Shown here: one piece after another, positions 19,725-27,673 of the stretch | Position numbering within the stretch: the stretch's first letter is position 1 | How the letters are laid out: each line of letters opens with the position of its first letter | DNA from: Paenibacillus sp. 1_12 | GTDB lineage: Bacteria > Bacillota > Bacilli > Paenibacillales > NBRC-103111 | Direction: 5' to 3' | Assembly (NCBI RefSeq): GCF_900114475.1 | Contig: NZ_FOTE01000018.1 | Coordinates: 44,030-108,029 of the forward strand | Length of the DNA: 64,000 bases | Made by a program: the position numbers and the translations under genes | Notes under the pieces: generated by a model | Database searches by the model: none | Told to the model about the DNA's origin: nothing | What the model saw: the letters and a program-made list of their open reading frames with translations, nothing else

Positions 19725-19757
19725 AAAAAAAAGACACTCGAGAGGGTGTCCTTTTTT
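19725..19757. terminator. Bidirectional terminator between SLH gene and marR
   Basis: GACAC and GTGTC arms flanked by A's on one side and T's on the other; it serves convergent genes ending at 19687 (plus) and 19777 (minus). Confidence 0.8.
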
Positions 19758-19776
19758 GTTGCGATTTGCTCTATTT

Positions 19777-20199
19777 TTATTGTTCCATCAACGAAAGATT
19801 AAACTTTTTCAATAAATCTCCGAAGTTTTGGCATTCCTCATCTGACCATCCATTGAGCAATTTTTTCATCTTATCCAATCGTTCTTGTCTGTATTCTATC
19901 AATTCCTTTGATCCTAAATCCGTGATCTGATAAAAATAGGATCTTCCATCCTGAGGGTCGGGAATTCTGGAAACAAAGCCTTTTTGCTCCATCGCTGTAG
20001 TTTGTCTGCTTACTGTGGAAATATCCAACTGCAGATTATTGGCCAAAGTTTTTACACCAGAGGATTGTTCAACGGATAATTGATGCAATAATAAATAAGC
20101 AGATCTGTCCAGTCTGCTAGAATCAGATGTTACAGAATTAATGCGGCGAACCAAAACTGCCATTTCAAGCTCTATGGTTCCAAGTGAATGTTCGATCAT
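19777..20199 (-). CDS. MarR-family transcriptional regulator
   Basis: 140 residues, all helices plus a winged helix: recognition region KTLANNLQLDISTVSRQTTAMEQ, wing with D-x-x-D-GR (DPQDGRSYFYQIT). MarR dimers bind short palindromes and release on binding small phenolics or drugs. GAGGTGG precedes ATG by 6 bases. It is divergent from the CBS and MFS genes; two identical-core palindromes lie in between (20305-20317 and 20326-20338), the likely operators. It probably represses the CBS-MFS operon and may also control itself. The inducer is unknown. Confidence 0.92.
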   Translation of the reverse strand: MIEHSLGTIELEMAVLVRRINSVTSDSSRLDRSAYLLLHQLSVEQSSGVKTLANNLQLDISTVSRQTTAMEQKGFVSRIPDPQDGRSYFYQITDLGSKELIEYRQERLDKMKKLLNGWSDEECQNFGDLLKKFNLSLMEQ

Positions 20200-20285
20200 T
20201 TTTTACCACCTCATATTATCCCTCTATAGGAAACATGATAACTTACCTTAGCCGTTTGTCAAATTCCCTTCAGCCAACAATAATG

Positions 20286-20313
20286 TTGACATATTTTTAT
20301 ATAGTTGTATCAT
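20286..20313 (+). promoter_or_regulatory. Promoter of the CBS-MFS operon
   Basis: TTGACA (20286-20291), a 16-base spacer and TATCAT (20308-20313). The -35 is perfect and the -10 matches five of six. The first MarR operator overlaps the -10, so binding would block RNA polymerase. Confidence 0.8.
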
Positions 20314-20317
20314 ACAA
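20305..20317. promoter_or_regulatory. Candidate MarR operator 1
   Basis: TTGTATCATACAA: perfect 6-1-6 palindrome, overlapping the -10 box of the CBS-MFS promoter. Confidence 0.8.
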
Positions 20318-20325
20318 TTATGTGG

Positions 20326-20338
20326 TTGTATGATACAA
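20326..20338. promoter_or_regulatory. Candidate MarR operator 2
   Basis: TTGTATGATACAA: same palindrome as operator 1 apart from the central base. Centres are 21 bp apart, two helical turns, so both dimers would lie on the same DNA face. Confidence 0.8.
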
Positions 20339-20376
20339 CTAAATGATGATTCACTATATCGGAATGGGGGATCCAT

Positions 20377-20832
20377 ATGCAAGCTCATGAGATTATGAAT
20401 AGTCACGTTTATAAAGTAAAAGAAGTTGATACGGTTCGTTCCGTCATAGAAAGGTTTATTAAATATCGCATCAGCGGTCTTCCTATTGTTAACGACAGAA
20501 ATGAAATCGTTGCTTATATAAGTGATGGTGATATTATGCGTTACATCGGGAAACATAAGGACATTATCGTAGATACCATCTACTTCGTGAATGTAGTGCA
20601 AGGGGACGACGAGGAATATGAGGAAAGAGCAAAGAAAATACTTGATTTAAATGTTTTGAGTATCGCTAAGAAAAAGGTAATTAAGGTTAGCTGGAATGAG
20701 GAAATGGAAAATGTAGCCGCTATTTTAGGGGGAAAGCAAATCAAAAAATTGCCAGTTGAGCGTAATGGAGTTTTGGTTGGCATCATTAGTCGCGGGGACG
20801 TCATCCGTCACTCTTTTCATGCAATCCTTTAA
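20377..20832 (+). CDS. Tandem CBS-domain protein
   Basis: 151 residues made of a pair of CBS domains: the first about 1-60 (MQAHEIMNSHVYKVKEVDTV... GLPIVND... YISDGDIMRYI), the second about 85-148 (...KKLPVERNGVLVGIISRGDVIRH). Such pairs form a Bateman module binding adenine nucleotides or related ligands. There is no attached enzyme or transporter domain. GGGGG precedes ATG. It is first in an operon with the MFS transporter 32 bases downstream, behind the MarR-controlled promoter. A stand-alone CBS protein between a MarR and an efflux gene could link transport to energy state (inference). Confidence 0.9.
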   Translation: MQAHEIMNSHVYKVKEVDTVRSVIERFIKYRISGLPIVNDRNEIVAYISDGDIMRYIGKHKDIIVDTIYFVNVVQGDDEEYEERAKKILDLNVLSIAKKKVIKVSWNEEMENVAAILGGKQIKKLPVERNGVLVGIISRGDVIRHSFHAIL

Positions 20833-20864
20833 GGTAGACGAATCTAGAATAGGAGCAAATAGCT

Positions 20865-22109
20865 ATGACTTCTAAAATGCCAAAAGCATCAGCTGCTATA
20901 GATACAACCAATTCTTTGCTTCAAGAAGAACCAAGTCTTCTGAAACAACCCAAAGCAGTGTGGGCCGTCTTCTTCGCTTGTATTATCGCCTTTATGGGAC
21001 TTGGACTTGTTGACCCGATATTGCCCGCAATTGCCAGCAAATTGAATGCAACACAAAGTGAGGTCACCTTGCTATTCACCAGTTATAATGCTGTTATGGC
21101 AGTCGCCATGCTCATTACAGGTGTGATTTCATCAAGGATTGGCATCAAATGGACACTCCTAACGGGAATAGTGATTATTGCCTTATTCTCAGCACTTGGA
21201 GGATTTTCGAACGATATTTGGTCACTTGTTGGTCTCCGGGGCGGGTGGGGCTTAGGAAATGCACTATTTGTTGCGACGTCTTTAGCCGCTATTGTATCTC
21301 TTTCGAATAGTGGAACTGCTAAAGCGATTATTTTGTATGAAGCAGCGATTGGACTTGGCATTTCAGTTGGACCGCTGATTGGCGGTTGGCTTGGAGCTAT
21401 TTCATGGAGAGGTCCTTTTCTTGGAGTTGCGGCGCTAATGGTTACTGCCTTTATGGGACTTATCTTATTCATGCCAAAATCCAATATCCAGCAAACGGTG
21501 AAATCCAAAACCTCTTTATTGGATCCATTCCGCGCATTAAAGCACCGTTCGCTCTTAGTATTTGGAATTACAGCGGCCCTGTACAACTTTGGTTTTTTTA
21601 CTTTGTTGGCATATGCCCCTTTCGTGATGGGATTGGATGAGCATGGACTGGGTTTTGTGTTTCTAGGTTGGGGTATTTTGCTGGCTATCACATCTGTTTT
21701 CATGGCACCCAAGCTTCAGCTGTGGTTCGGTACCATTAAATCTATGTGCCTGATGCTCATTTTGTTTTCTTGCTTACTGGTTGTTATCGGCATATGGACA
21801 TCGACGCAATGGGTGGTAATCACTGCTGTTATTTGCGCTGGTGCATTATTAGGGAATAACAATACGTTAATTACGACAGCGGTTATGAATGCCGCCCCTG
21901 TAGAACGCTCGACGGCATCTGCAGCCTATAGCTTCCTGCGCTTCCTGGGAGCAGCGGTGGCACCATTTATGGCAGGCAAGCTGGCTGAGGTATACAACCC
22001 CCATGTTCCTTTTATCGTCGGTGCTGGATTTGTTTTTATTTCGGTACTCTACATCTTGTTCAATTACAAACATGTGAAGCATGTCGATGATATCAAAGCG
22101 GGTCATTGA
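20865..22109 (+). CDS. MFS drug/solute exporter (DHA1 type)
   Basis: 414 residues, 12 predicted membrane helices. Loop 2-3 reads GVISSRIGIKWTLLTG, the MFS motif A region, and helix 5 has GPLIGGWLGAISWRGPF, matching motif C of drug/H+ antiporters. It likely expels small toxic compounds by proton exchange. An AGGAG site precedes ATG, and it is co-transcribed with the CBS gene under the MarR operators. A terminator follows at 22147. The substrate is not predictable from sequence. Confidence 0.9.
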   Translation: MTSKMPKASAAIDTTNSLLQEEPSLLKQPKAVWAVFFACIIAFMGLGLVDPILPAIASKLNATQSEVTLLFTSYNAVMAVAMLITGVISSRIGIKWTLLTGIVIIALFSALGGFSNDIWSLVGLRGGWGLGNALFVATSLAAIVSLSNSGTAKAIILYEAAIGLGISVGPLIGGWLGAISWRGPFLGVAALMVTAFMGLILFMPKSNIQQTVKSKTSLLDPFRALKHRSLLVFGITAALYNFGFFTLLAYAPFVMGLDEHGLGFVFLGWGILLAITSVFMAPKLQLWFGTIKSMCLMLILFSCLLVVIGIWTSTQWVVITAVICAGALLGNNNTLITTAVMNAAPVERSTASAAYSFLRFLGAAVAPFMAGKLAEVYNPHVPFIVGAGFVFISVLYILFNYKHVKHVDDIKAGH

Positions 22110-22146
22110 TTGCATATCCATATAAAGGAACCTATATGGCATAAAC

Positions 22147-22183
22147 AACCTGAGCCTCATCAAATAACGGGCTCAGGTTATTT
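22147..22183 (+). terminator. Intrinsic terminator after the MFS gene
   Basis: AACCTGAGCC and GGCTCAGGTT arms with a 13-base loop, then ATTTGATTT. Confidence 0.75.
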
Positions 22184-22218
22184 GATTTCTTTGATCACTT
22201 ATAGCCCGACATGCACCG

Positions 22219-22259
22219 ATATGGTAAGTCGCCCATATACTATAGGCGACTAACCATAT
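22219..22259 (+). promoter_or_regulatory. Long inverted repeat in front of the WG-repeat gene
   Basis: Arms ATATGGTAAGTCGCC (22219-22233) and GGCGACTAACCATAT (22245-22259) pair at 14 of 15 positions around an 11-base loop. The second arm ends about two bases before the ribosome site (AGGTG at 22261) and 11 before the ATG. No T-tract follows. It could be an operator or an RNA hairpin controlling translation. Confidence 0.65.
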
Positions 22260-22270
22260 GAGGTGCTGAG

Positions 22271-24766
22271 ATGATGATGAATGAAACACAGACCGATCAG
22301 CTGAACCGGGCGTATGCCGCCCAAGCTGCGCAATCGCTGACTGTAGACATGAACTCTCCTCGTCCCGTATCTATTGCGATTGATCTGGATGGGGATGGGT
22401 ATCCGGAATTAGCCTATGCCAACAGCTTGAACGGTGAGAATGGTATTACAATGTTAAAGCAGGTCGGTAAGGAATGGAGAACATTCGCCCATCTAAAAGG
22501 CCCAGGCTATGCGGTAAGCCTGCTTACTGCTGCACCGGTGACTAGCCGTGATCGCAATAACTTAATAGTCGGCTGGCAGATTGGTTCGATATGGTCGAAG
22601 CTGTCTGTTTATGAATGGACGGCAGATGGGTTCAAGGATGTCGCGCCGCCCGATATGGATTACAGTTATTTGGATATCGAGGATATGCCGGGACAAAACG
22701 GAAGAGATGGATTAAGTGAATTGGCGCTGTGGATTCACGATACGGGCGAAGCTTACAAAGTGGAAGTGCTGAGATGGCACAATGGCGAGTTCACGAATGC
22801 GTGGGATGTGTATCCCTATTATTTTCACCGGGTAGTCCGCTATTATGAGGCATTGACTCGCAAGCATCCGGATTATGCGTTCTATTGGTACTATTTGGCG
22901 GATGCGCAATATAAAGCTGGTATGCCTCATGCCGCTGCTCTATCTTTGGATAAAGCAATCAGCCTGAAGCCATCGTATCCTTCTCCTGACATGTTGAATC
23001 AGCTGCAGCAGCTCATTCAGCACGAGCAATCACAGCAGGCATCTGATATGCGTGCCACCCCGCTATATTCCTCTTCACAGCAAACGATTCATGGTATGGA
23101 GTGGGGTTATATCAACGATAGGGGCGATTGGGTAATCAGGCCCCAGTATGAGTATGCTGCAGATTTTCAGAGCAACGGCTATGCGGTAGTGCAAATCAAA
23201 GGCCAAAGCGGCATAATCGACCTTACAGGTGAGCAGGTTGTACCGCCTGTATGGGATTCCATTAGTTCATATACCGAAGGACGCGCTATTGTTATCGACA
23301 AGCAGGGTTTTAAGGTCATAAATGAGAACGGGCAAATCCTCACTGACAAAGCCTACAGCTACATTGCTCCTTACAGCAATGAGCGAGCTGCATTTGCTAC
23401 TATAAACCCTAACAATCAAGGCAACCAACGCTATGGATATTTGGATCTGCAGGGTCACGAGGTCATAGCGCCCCAGTATGAGGAGGCTGGAGACTTTCAT
23501 GCGGGCAAAGCCGTAGTAAAGCTGAAAAAGAAGTCATTTGGCTTAATCGATCGAAATGGAGCACTCCTATTCTCGTATCCTTATGCGGATGTCGGTGCAT
23601 TGGGGGATGGACTGCTGCCTTTTCAAAAGGAGCTCTCTGGTAAATACGGATACATCAATGAACGCGGCAAAATCATCATTTCGCCACAGTATACAACAGC
23701 GATGTCCTTCGAGGATAAGAGGGCGATCGTGAATACATCCGAAGACTACACTTCACAGTACGGACTAATTGATCGCGATGCCAATTTTGTTATCAAACCT
23801 GAGTATAATTTTATTCGCACCTTGGGGGAGCAAAGGGTAGCGATCGGAAAGGCAATAGATCCCAAACGGCCTTATCTAGGCTCGAAATATGCAATTGCCG
23901 ATCTGAATGGCAAGCGGCTCTCGGAGTTTGTGTATACGGATGTATCCGAGTTCAAGAATGGGCTTGCTTCCGTCACCGATGGAGATCACACTTATTTTAT
24001 TGATCCAGGAGGTAAAGCTGCACCCGGCTTTCCGCGGTTGGAGGGAAGCGGTACCTTGGTCTGGATGAAGCCGCTCATTCAAGCGAATATCGATCAAAGA
24101 TTGTCCTATTTGGATCGCAATGGGCATGTCGTATGGCAGCAAAATACCGTGATCCCGCTTCGCCCGCCTTATCGTGTCAAGGAGCTTAAGTATAAACCGA
24201 ATAAAGACTATTTGGTGTATTATCCACAAATTGAAGGTATGAGTGCTCATACCGCACAAACACAGGTGAATGAGAAGCTGAAGCAGCTATCGCAAGTGAA
24301 ACCGATACCTGCGGATACTCAGCTTGATTACAGTTATAGTGGTAACTTTAATGTCTCATTTTTCAGAAAAAATTTGTTGCAGCTTCAGTTGATTGGCTAC
24401 AATTTTCCGTTCGGCGCCGCTCATGGGATGCCTACGAAGCTGTATACACCTATAAATCTGATGAATGGACGGATCTATGAACTGAAGGATCTGTTTAAGC
24501 CCAACAGTGATTATGTGGCGGTGCTTAGTGAAATCGTAGGCCAACAAATTAAGCAGGACCCACAATATTCATATGTGTTTCCGGATACTTACAAGGGAAT
24601 CAAAGCTGATCAGCCGTTTTATGTATCAGAAAATGCACTGCATCTGTATTTTTATCCGTACGATATTGCGCCTTATGTGGCGGGTTTTCCGACATTCAAC
24701 ATTCCTTTTTCCAGCATCATGAATCTGATTGCGGTCAATGGTGAGTTCTGGCGAGCTTTTCACTAA
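22271..24766 (+). CDS. WG-repeat protein with DUF3298-like C-terminus
   Basis: 831 residues, no clear signal peptide. N-terminal FG-GAP-like piece (IDLDGDGYPELAY, about 32-44), a TPR-like helical pair (about 195-245), then WG repeats (about 270-590; units such as WGYINDRGDWVIRPQYEYAADF and YGYINERGKIIISPQY), and a C-terminal region (about 640-831) resembling DUF3298/RsiV-type domains. WG repeats are beta-rich and of unknown function. Three in-frame ATGs start the gene (22271, 22274, 22277), so the exact start is uncertain by two codons. It has its own terminator, so it is not in the following sigma-factor operon, although the RsiV-like end hints at a shared theme. Confidence 0.85.
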   Translation: MMMNETQTDQLNRAYAAQAAQSLTVDMNSPRPVSIAIDLDGDGYPELAYANSLNGENGITMLKQVGKEWRTFAHLKGPGYAVSLLTAAPVTSRDRNNLIVGWQIGSIWSKLSVYEWTADGFKDVAPPDMDYSYLDIEDMPGQNGRDGLSELALWIHDTGEAYKVEVLRWHNGEFTNAWDVYPYYFHRVVRYYEALTRKHPDYAFYWYYLADAQYKAGMPHAAALSLDKAISLKPSYPSPDMLNQLQQLIQHEQSQQASDMRATPLYSSSQQTIHGMEWGYINDRGDWVIRPQYEYAADFQSNGYAVVQIKGQSGIIDLTGEQVVPPVWDSISSYTEGRAIVIDKQGFKVINENGQILTDKAYSYIAPYSNERAAFATINPNNQGNQRYGYLDLQGHEVIAPQYEEAGDFHAGKAVVKLKKKSFGLIDRNGALLFSYPYADVGALGDGLLPFQKELSGKYGYINERGKIIISPQYTTAMSFEDKRAIVNTSEDYTSQYGLIDRDANFVIKPEYNFIRTLGEQRVAIGKAIDPKRPYLGSKYAIADLNGKRLSEFVYTDVSEFKNGLASVTDGDHTYFIDPGGKAAPGFPRLEGSGTLVWMKPLIQANIDQRLSYLDRNGHVVWQQNTVIPLRPPYRVKELKYKPNKDYLVYYPQIEGMSAHTAQTQVNEKLKQLSQVKPIPADTQLDYSYSGNFNVSFFRKNLLQLQLIGYNFPFGAAHGMPTKLYTPINLMNGRIYELKDLFKPNSDYVAVLSEIVGQQIKQDPQYSYVFPDTYKGIKADQPFYVSENALHLYFYPYDIAPYVAGFPTFNIPFSSIMNLIAVNGEFWRAFH

Positions 24767-24781
24767 ACAACGGACGATGGA

Positions 24782-24822
24782 AGCAGCTCCTTGCCTAATG
24801 GCAGGTGGGCTGTATTTTTTTA
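24782..24822 (+). terminator. Intrinsic terminator after the WG-repeat gene
   Basis: AGCAGC...TTGCC-TAAT-GGCA...GGGCTGT stem followed by ATTTTTTTATTT. Confidence 0.75.
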
Positions 24823-24893
24823 TTTGTGAAAAATGAAAGGAAATACGCTTGAGCTGCGTCTATATAGTATAGAGAATGTTGTGGAGGTTGATT

Positions 24894-25463
24894 ATGGATG
24901 ATCAGTTGAACGACGAAGCGCTGATCAAAGAAGTGCTTCAAGGTCGAAAGGAAGCTTTTGCGACTCTGGTTAACCGCTATAAAAACCGGGTGTATGGTTT
25001 ACTTAGAGGCATGGGCGCGCAAAAGCAGGATGCTCAGGATTTGACTCAGGAGGCATTTATCAAAGCGTATCGAAGTTTATCCTCCCACCAGACTGGTCGC
25101 AGCTTCTCTTCCTGGCTGTATACGATTGCAACTAACTTACTGCGGGATTCATGGAGGCGTAAGCAGGCTGATCCGTCGTATGAACACAACCTGAGCGTGG
25201 TTGAACCTATGAAATGCCCCGAAACTGTGTATTTGCAACTGGAGAAAAAATTGGAAATCCATGATATTCTACTGGGACTATCCCAACATCACCGACTAGT
25301 GCTGCTGCTTCGATATACGAATGATCTGAGCTATGAGGAAATTGGGATCATTTTGGACGTACCCGTAAGCAAGGTACAGAATGACTTGCATCGTGCCAAG
25401 AAAAAGTTGAAGCAGTTGTTGAAGGACAAGGAGGTGAGCGTACATGAAATGTTGGAGCGCTGA
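24894..25463 (+). CDS. ECF-type RNA polymerase sigma factor
   Basis: 189 residues. Region 2 (about 20-85) has the core-binding and -10 recognition helices with DAQDLTQEAFIKAYRSL and SSWLYTIATNLLRDSWRR; region 4 (about 125-180) has LSYEEIGIILDVPVSKVQNDLHRAKKKL. Regions 1.1 and 3 are absent, as in the ECF group. I choose ATG 24894 because GTGGAGG lies 6 bases before it; the ATG 18 bases earlier precedes the ribosome site. Its end overlaps the next gene by 20 bases, the usual sigma/anti-sigma coupling. The promoter set it reads is unknown. Confidence 0.93.
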   Translation: MDDQLNDEALIKEVLQGRKEAFATLVNRYKNRVYGLLRGMGAQKQDAQDLTQEAFIKAYRSLSSHQTGRSFSSWLYTIATNLLRDSWRRKQADPSYEHNLSVVEPMKCPETVYLQLEKKLEIHDILLGLSQHHRLVLLLRYTNDLSYEEIGIILDVPVSKVQNDLHRAKKKLKQLLKDKEVSVHEMLER

Positions 25464-27279
25464 GGAAGCGGATTTATATCTGGCTAGCTGGAATGTACAT
25501 AAGAGCACACATAAAGCTTGTTTAAAAGAAAGTAACCTCAACGGTCAGGGAGTTCCCTTTGAGGAAATTCAGCAGCATATTAGAAGCTGCACGACGACCT
25601 GCCGTATTCGGTTTGAGGAATGTCAGAGGGAGCAGTCGCAATGGGCTGAACAGCTGTATCCCCGAGAGGATGCCCTGCCGAGTTCATTTACAGCTGATTT
25701 AATGGCTCAACTAGATGATGTGGAGCTAACAGCAGCATACATAGAGAACGTGCCGAGTTCTGCGTTTGTTCTTTCGGAGGCTGAATCAGAAATTCAGCAG
25801 GAGTTCACTCTAAACCCGCAGGAAGCTCATTCTGTGCAGTCTGTGCAGTCCATGATATCCGTACCAAGCAGTTTGGAACCGAAGTACGAACAAGAGCCGC
25901 TTCCTATGTGGAACAGCTGGTTTTTGATTCGCAAACGGAAGTGGATGTTTACGACCGCTGCATTGATCCTTCTAATATCGAGTACTTTGGCAGTCATAGC
26001 GTCTCCAACCTTGGCGGAATATGTCCGTTCCTTGTTTATGCCGGGTGTTGTGGATTACGGGCTGCTAAAGTCGCAGGAGCTTGGTTTAGTAAACGATCCC
26101 AATATCAAGGTCAAGGATCAGGGTTATACGATGGAGATCAACGAGGTAGTAGCGGATTCTACAAGAGTCGTTATGGCGTTAAAGCTGACAGGACCCGATG
26201 GACTGCCCAATCACAATATGCTGGAGCTAAGTGGCCCTAATGAAATCCAGATTACAGATCGTAATGGGAATAAGCTCGGCGAGCTGCATGATATCGGCAT
26301 GACTTCACAAATGTATGTACTTGTAGCCCATTTTCCACAGGAAATCCAGGCAGATGAATTGATGATCCAAGCTACCATTTCAAGGCTGGGTAATGAGATC
26401 CTGCGTATACCTTACATTCAGGGAAAATGGAATTTTGCGTTTTATGTAAACTTAAAGAAGGCGAAGGCTTTAACTACGGTACAACCTTTAAATCAATCGT
26501 ATACAACGGACAACGGAATGACCATCCGAATGAAACGGTTGGTTCGAACCCCAAGTGGAGTAAGGCTTGATCTGGATACTGAGCTTTCGGCAGCTGCCGC
26601 AGAACGATCTTCTGCAAAGCTGCGGGAACGTGAATATCTGATGTTCCATTTTGAAGATGAGAGCGGTCAAGAGATTCACAGTGTAATGAGCATGAAATTT
26701 CCGCATATCGACAGCCTGTTGACCTCATCCAGAGTAAAAGATCCTTCAGCCGATATTCTGCATTGGTCTTATTCATTCAAATATTTGCTTGCAGATAGCT
26801 TTGTACGATTTGTATTTGACGGGTACATTGTTCCTGAACTAACGGAGGGTAGGTTTACCTTTAGGCCAAGTGATTTGTCATCACATCCTGCAATATTCCG
26901 TCATGAAGGGGATGAGCTGCGCTTGACTGGCTTTGAAATGGACGATGCTCCAGATCCAAGGGAGCATAGGAAAGAAGCTGTACTGAGGGTTCAAGGGAAG
27001 TTCAGGAACCACTTTGCTAGCGACGAGTGGGTGTTAAAGGATGCAGCTGGTAATGAATACCCAGTGAATTACCGCGGAGGCTCATCAACTATTGATGGTT
27101 ACGTGACGCTGGATAATGAGTTTCCAGGTAAGGATTACGCGTTTCGGATTCCGACGCTCCAAGCCATTCCGGAGCAGCTGACCTTAATCCGCAAGGTAAT
27201 TGACAGAATATATCTTGAATCACCTAAGAACGGTTGGTCCTTTATTTTAAATGATGGAGGCAGAGCCAATGGCCGTTAG
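25444..27279 (+). CDS. Membrane anti-sigma factor with DUF4179-like domain
   Basis: 611 residues. The N-terminus (about 1-70) resembles a zinc anti-sigma domain: H at IQQHIRSC, then CTTTC, giving H-x3-C-x3-C, one residue longer than the usual H-x3-C-x2-C. One membrane helix (about 170-190) follows KRKW, then a long extracytoplasmic region with a DUF4179-like start (YTMEINEVVADSTRVVMALKLTGPDG). It should hold the ECF sigma factor at the membrane and release it on an outside signal. GGAGGTG precedes ATG; the gene overlaps the sigma gene by 20 bases and the next small gene by 11. Confidence 0.87.
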   Translation: MKCWSAEEADLYLASWNVHKSTHKACLKESNLNGQGVPFEEIQQHIRSCTTTCRIRFEECQREQSQWAEQLYPREDALPSSFTADLMAQLDDVELTAAYIENVPSSAFVLSEAESEIQQEFTLNPQEAHSVQSVQSMISVPSSLEPKYEQEPLPMWNSWFLIRKRKWMFTTAALILLISSTLAVIASPTLAEYVRSLFMPGVVDYGLLKSQELGLVNDPNIKVKDQGYTMEINEVVADSTRVVMALKLTGPDGLPNHNMLELSGPNEIQITDRNGNKLGELHDIGMTSQMYVLVAHFPQEIQADELMIQATISRLGNEILRIPYIQGKWNFAFYVNLKKAKALTTVQPLNQSYTTDNGMTIRMKRLVRTPSGVRLDLDTELSAAAAERSSAKLREREYLMFHFEDESGQEIHSVMSMKFPHIDSLLTSSRVKDPSADILHWSYSFKYLLADSFVRFVFDGYIVPELTEGRFTFRPSDLSSHPAIFRHEGDELRLTGFEMDDAPDPREHRKEAVLRVQGKFRNHFASDEWVLKDAAGNEYPVNYRGGSSTIDGYVTLDNEFPGKDYAFRIPTLQAIPEQLTLIRKVIDRIYLESPKNGWSFILNDGGRANGR

Positions 27280-27565
27280 TACAAAAGCCTCTTCAATCGA
27301 GAAGGTAATTCCATTGACAGCCCATGAAAAGGTAACGATGCTGCGTGCCTATGAATGCAGCTGTTATCAAATTACATCGTTTATGCTGAGGGATGAGAAG
27401 CTGGCTGTCCATGCGGCCAAGCAAATTTTACTGAAATTGTATACACATGAAGAATGGTTTTATATGGATGAAGCCGCCCGTATGGCCGAGGTCAGACATG
27501 CGGCGTTGAATTATTCGTTGGAATGCAGGAAAAAGGCGCTAGTCAATGCCCTTCGTAACACGTAA
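27269..27565 (+). CDS. Small protein of unknown function, third gene of the sigma operon
   Basis: 98 residues, mostly helical, with Cys residues in YECSCYQ and LECRKK. I do not recognise the family. I place the start at ATG 27269, where GGAGG lies 8 bases upstream; an open frame exists 18 bases earlier. It overlaps the anti-sigma stop by 11 bases and is followed by a terminator, so it is part of the sigma/anti-sigma transcript. A role in the same signalling unit is likely but unproven. Confidence 0.7.
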   Translation: MAVSTKASSIEKVIPLTAHEKVTMLRAYECSCYQITSFMLRDEKLAVHAAKQILLKLYTHEEWFYMDEAARMAEVRHAALNYSLECRKKALVNALRNT

Positions 27566-27571
27566 ACATAC

Positions 27572-27614
27572 AAAAAGCCTTGTCTCCACTTACAGCGCGG
27601 AGACGAGGCTTTTT
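27572..27614. terminator. Terminator after the sigma-factor operon, possibly bidirectional
   Basis: AAAAAGCCT-TGTCTCC and GGAGACGAGGCTTTTT arms around CACTTACAGCGC. Convergent gene on the minus strand ends at 27674. Confidence 0.85.
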
Positions 27615-27673
27615 AGTATAAGGTTTAGCTTACGTAGCAAGACTTATTCACCGAACTTCTAGATAGGTGAAGA

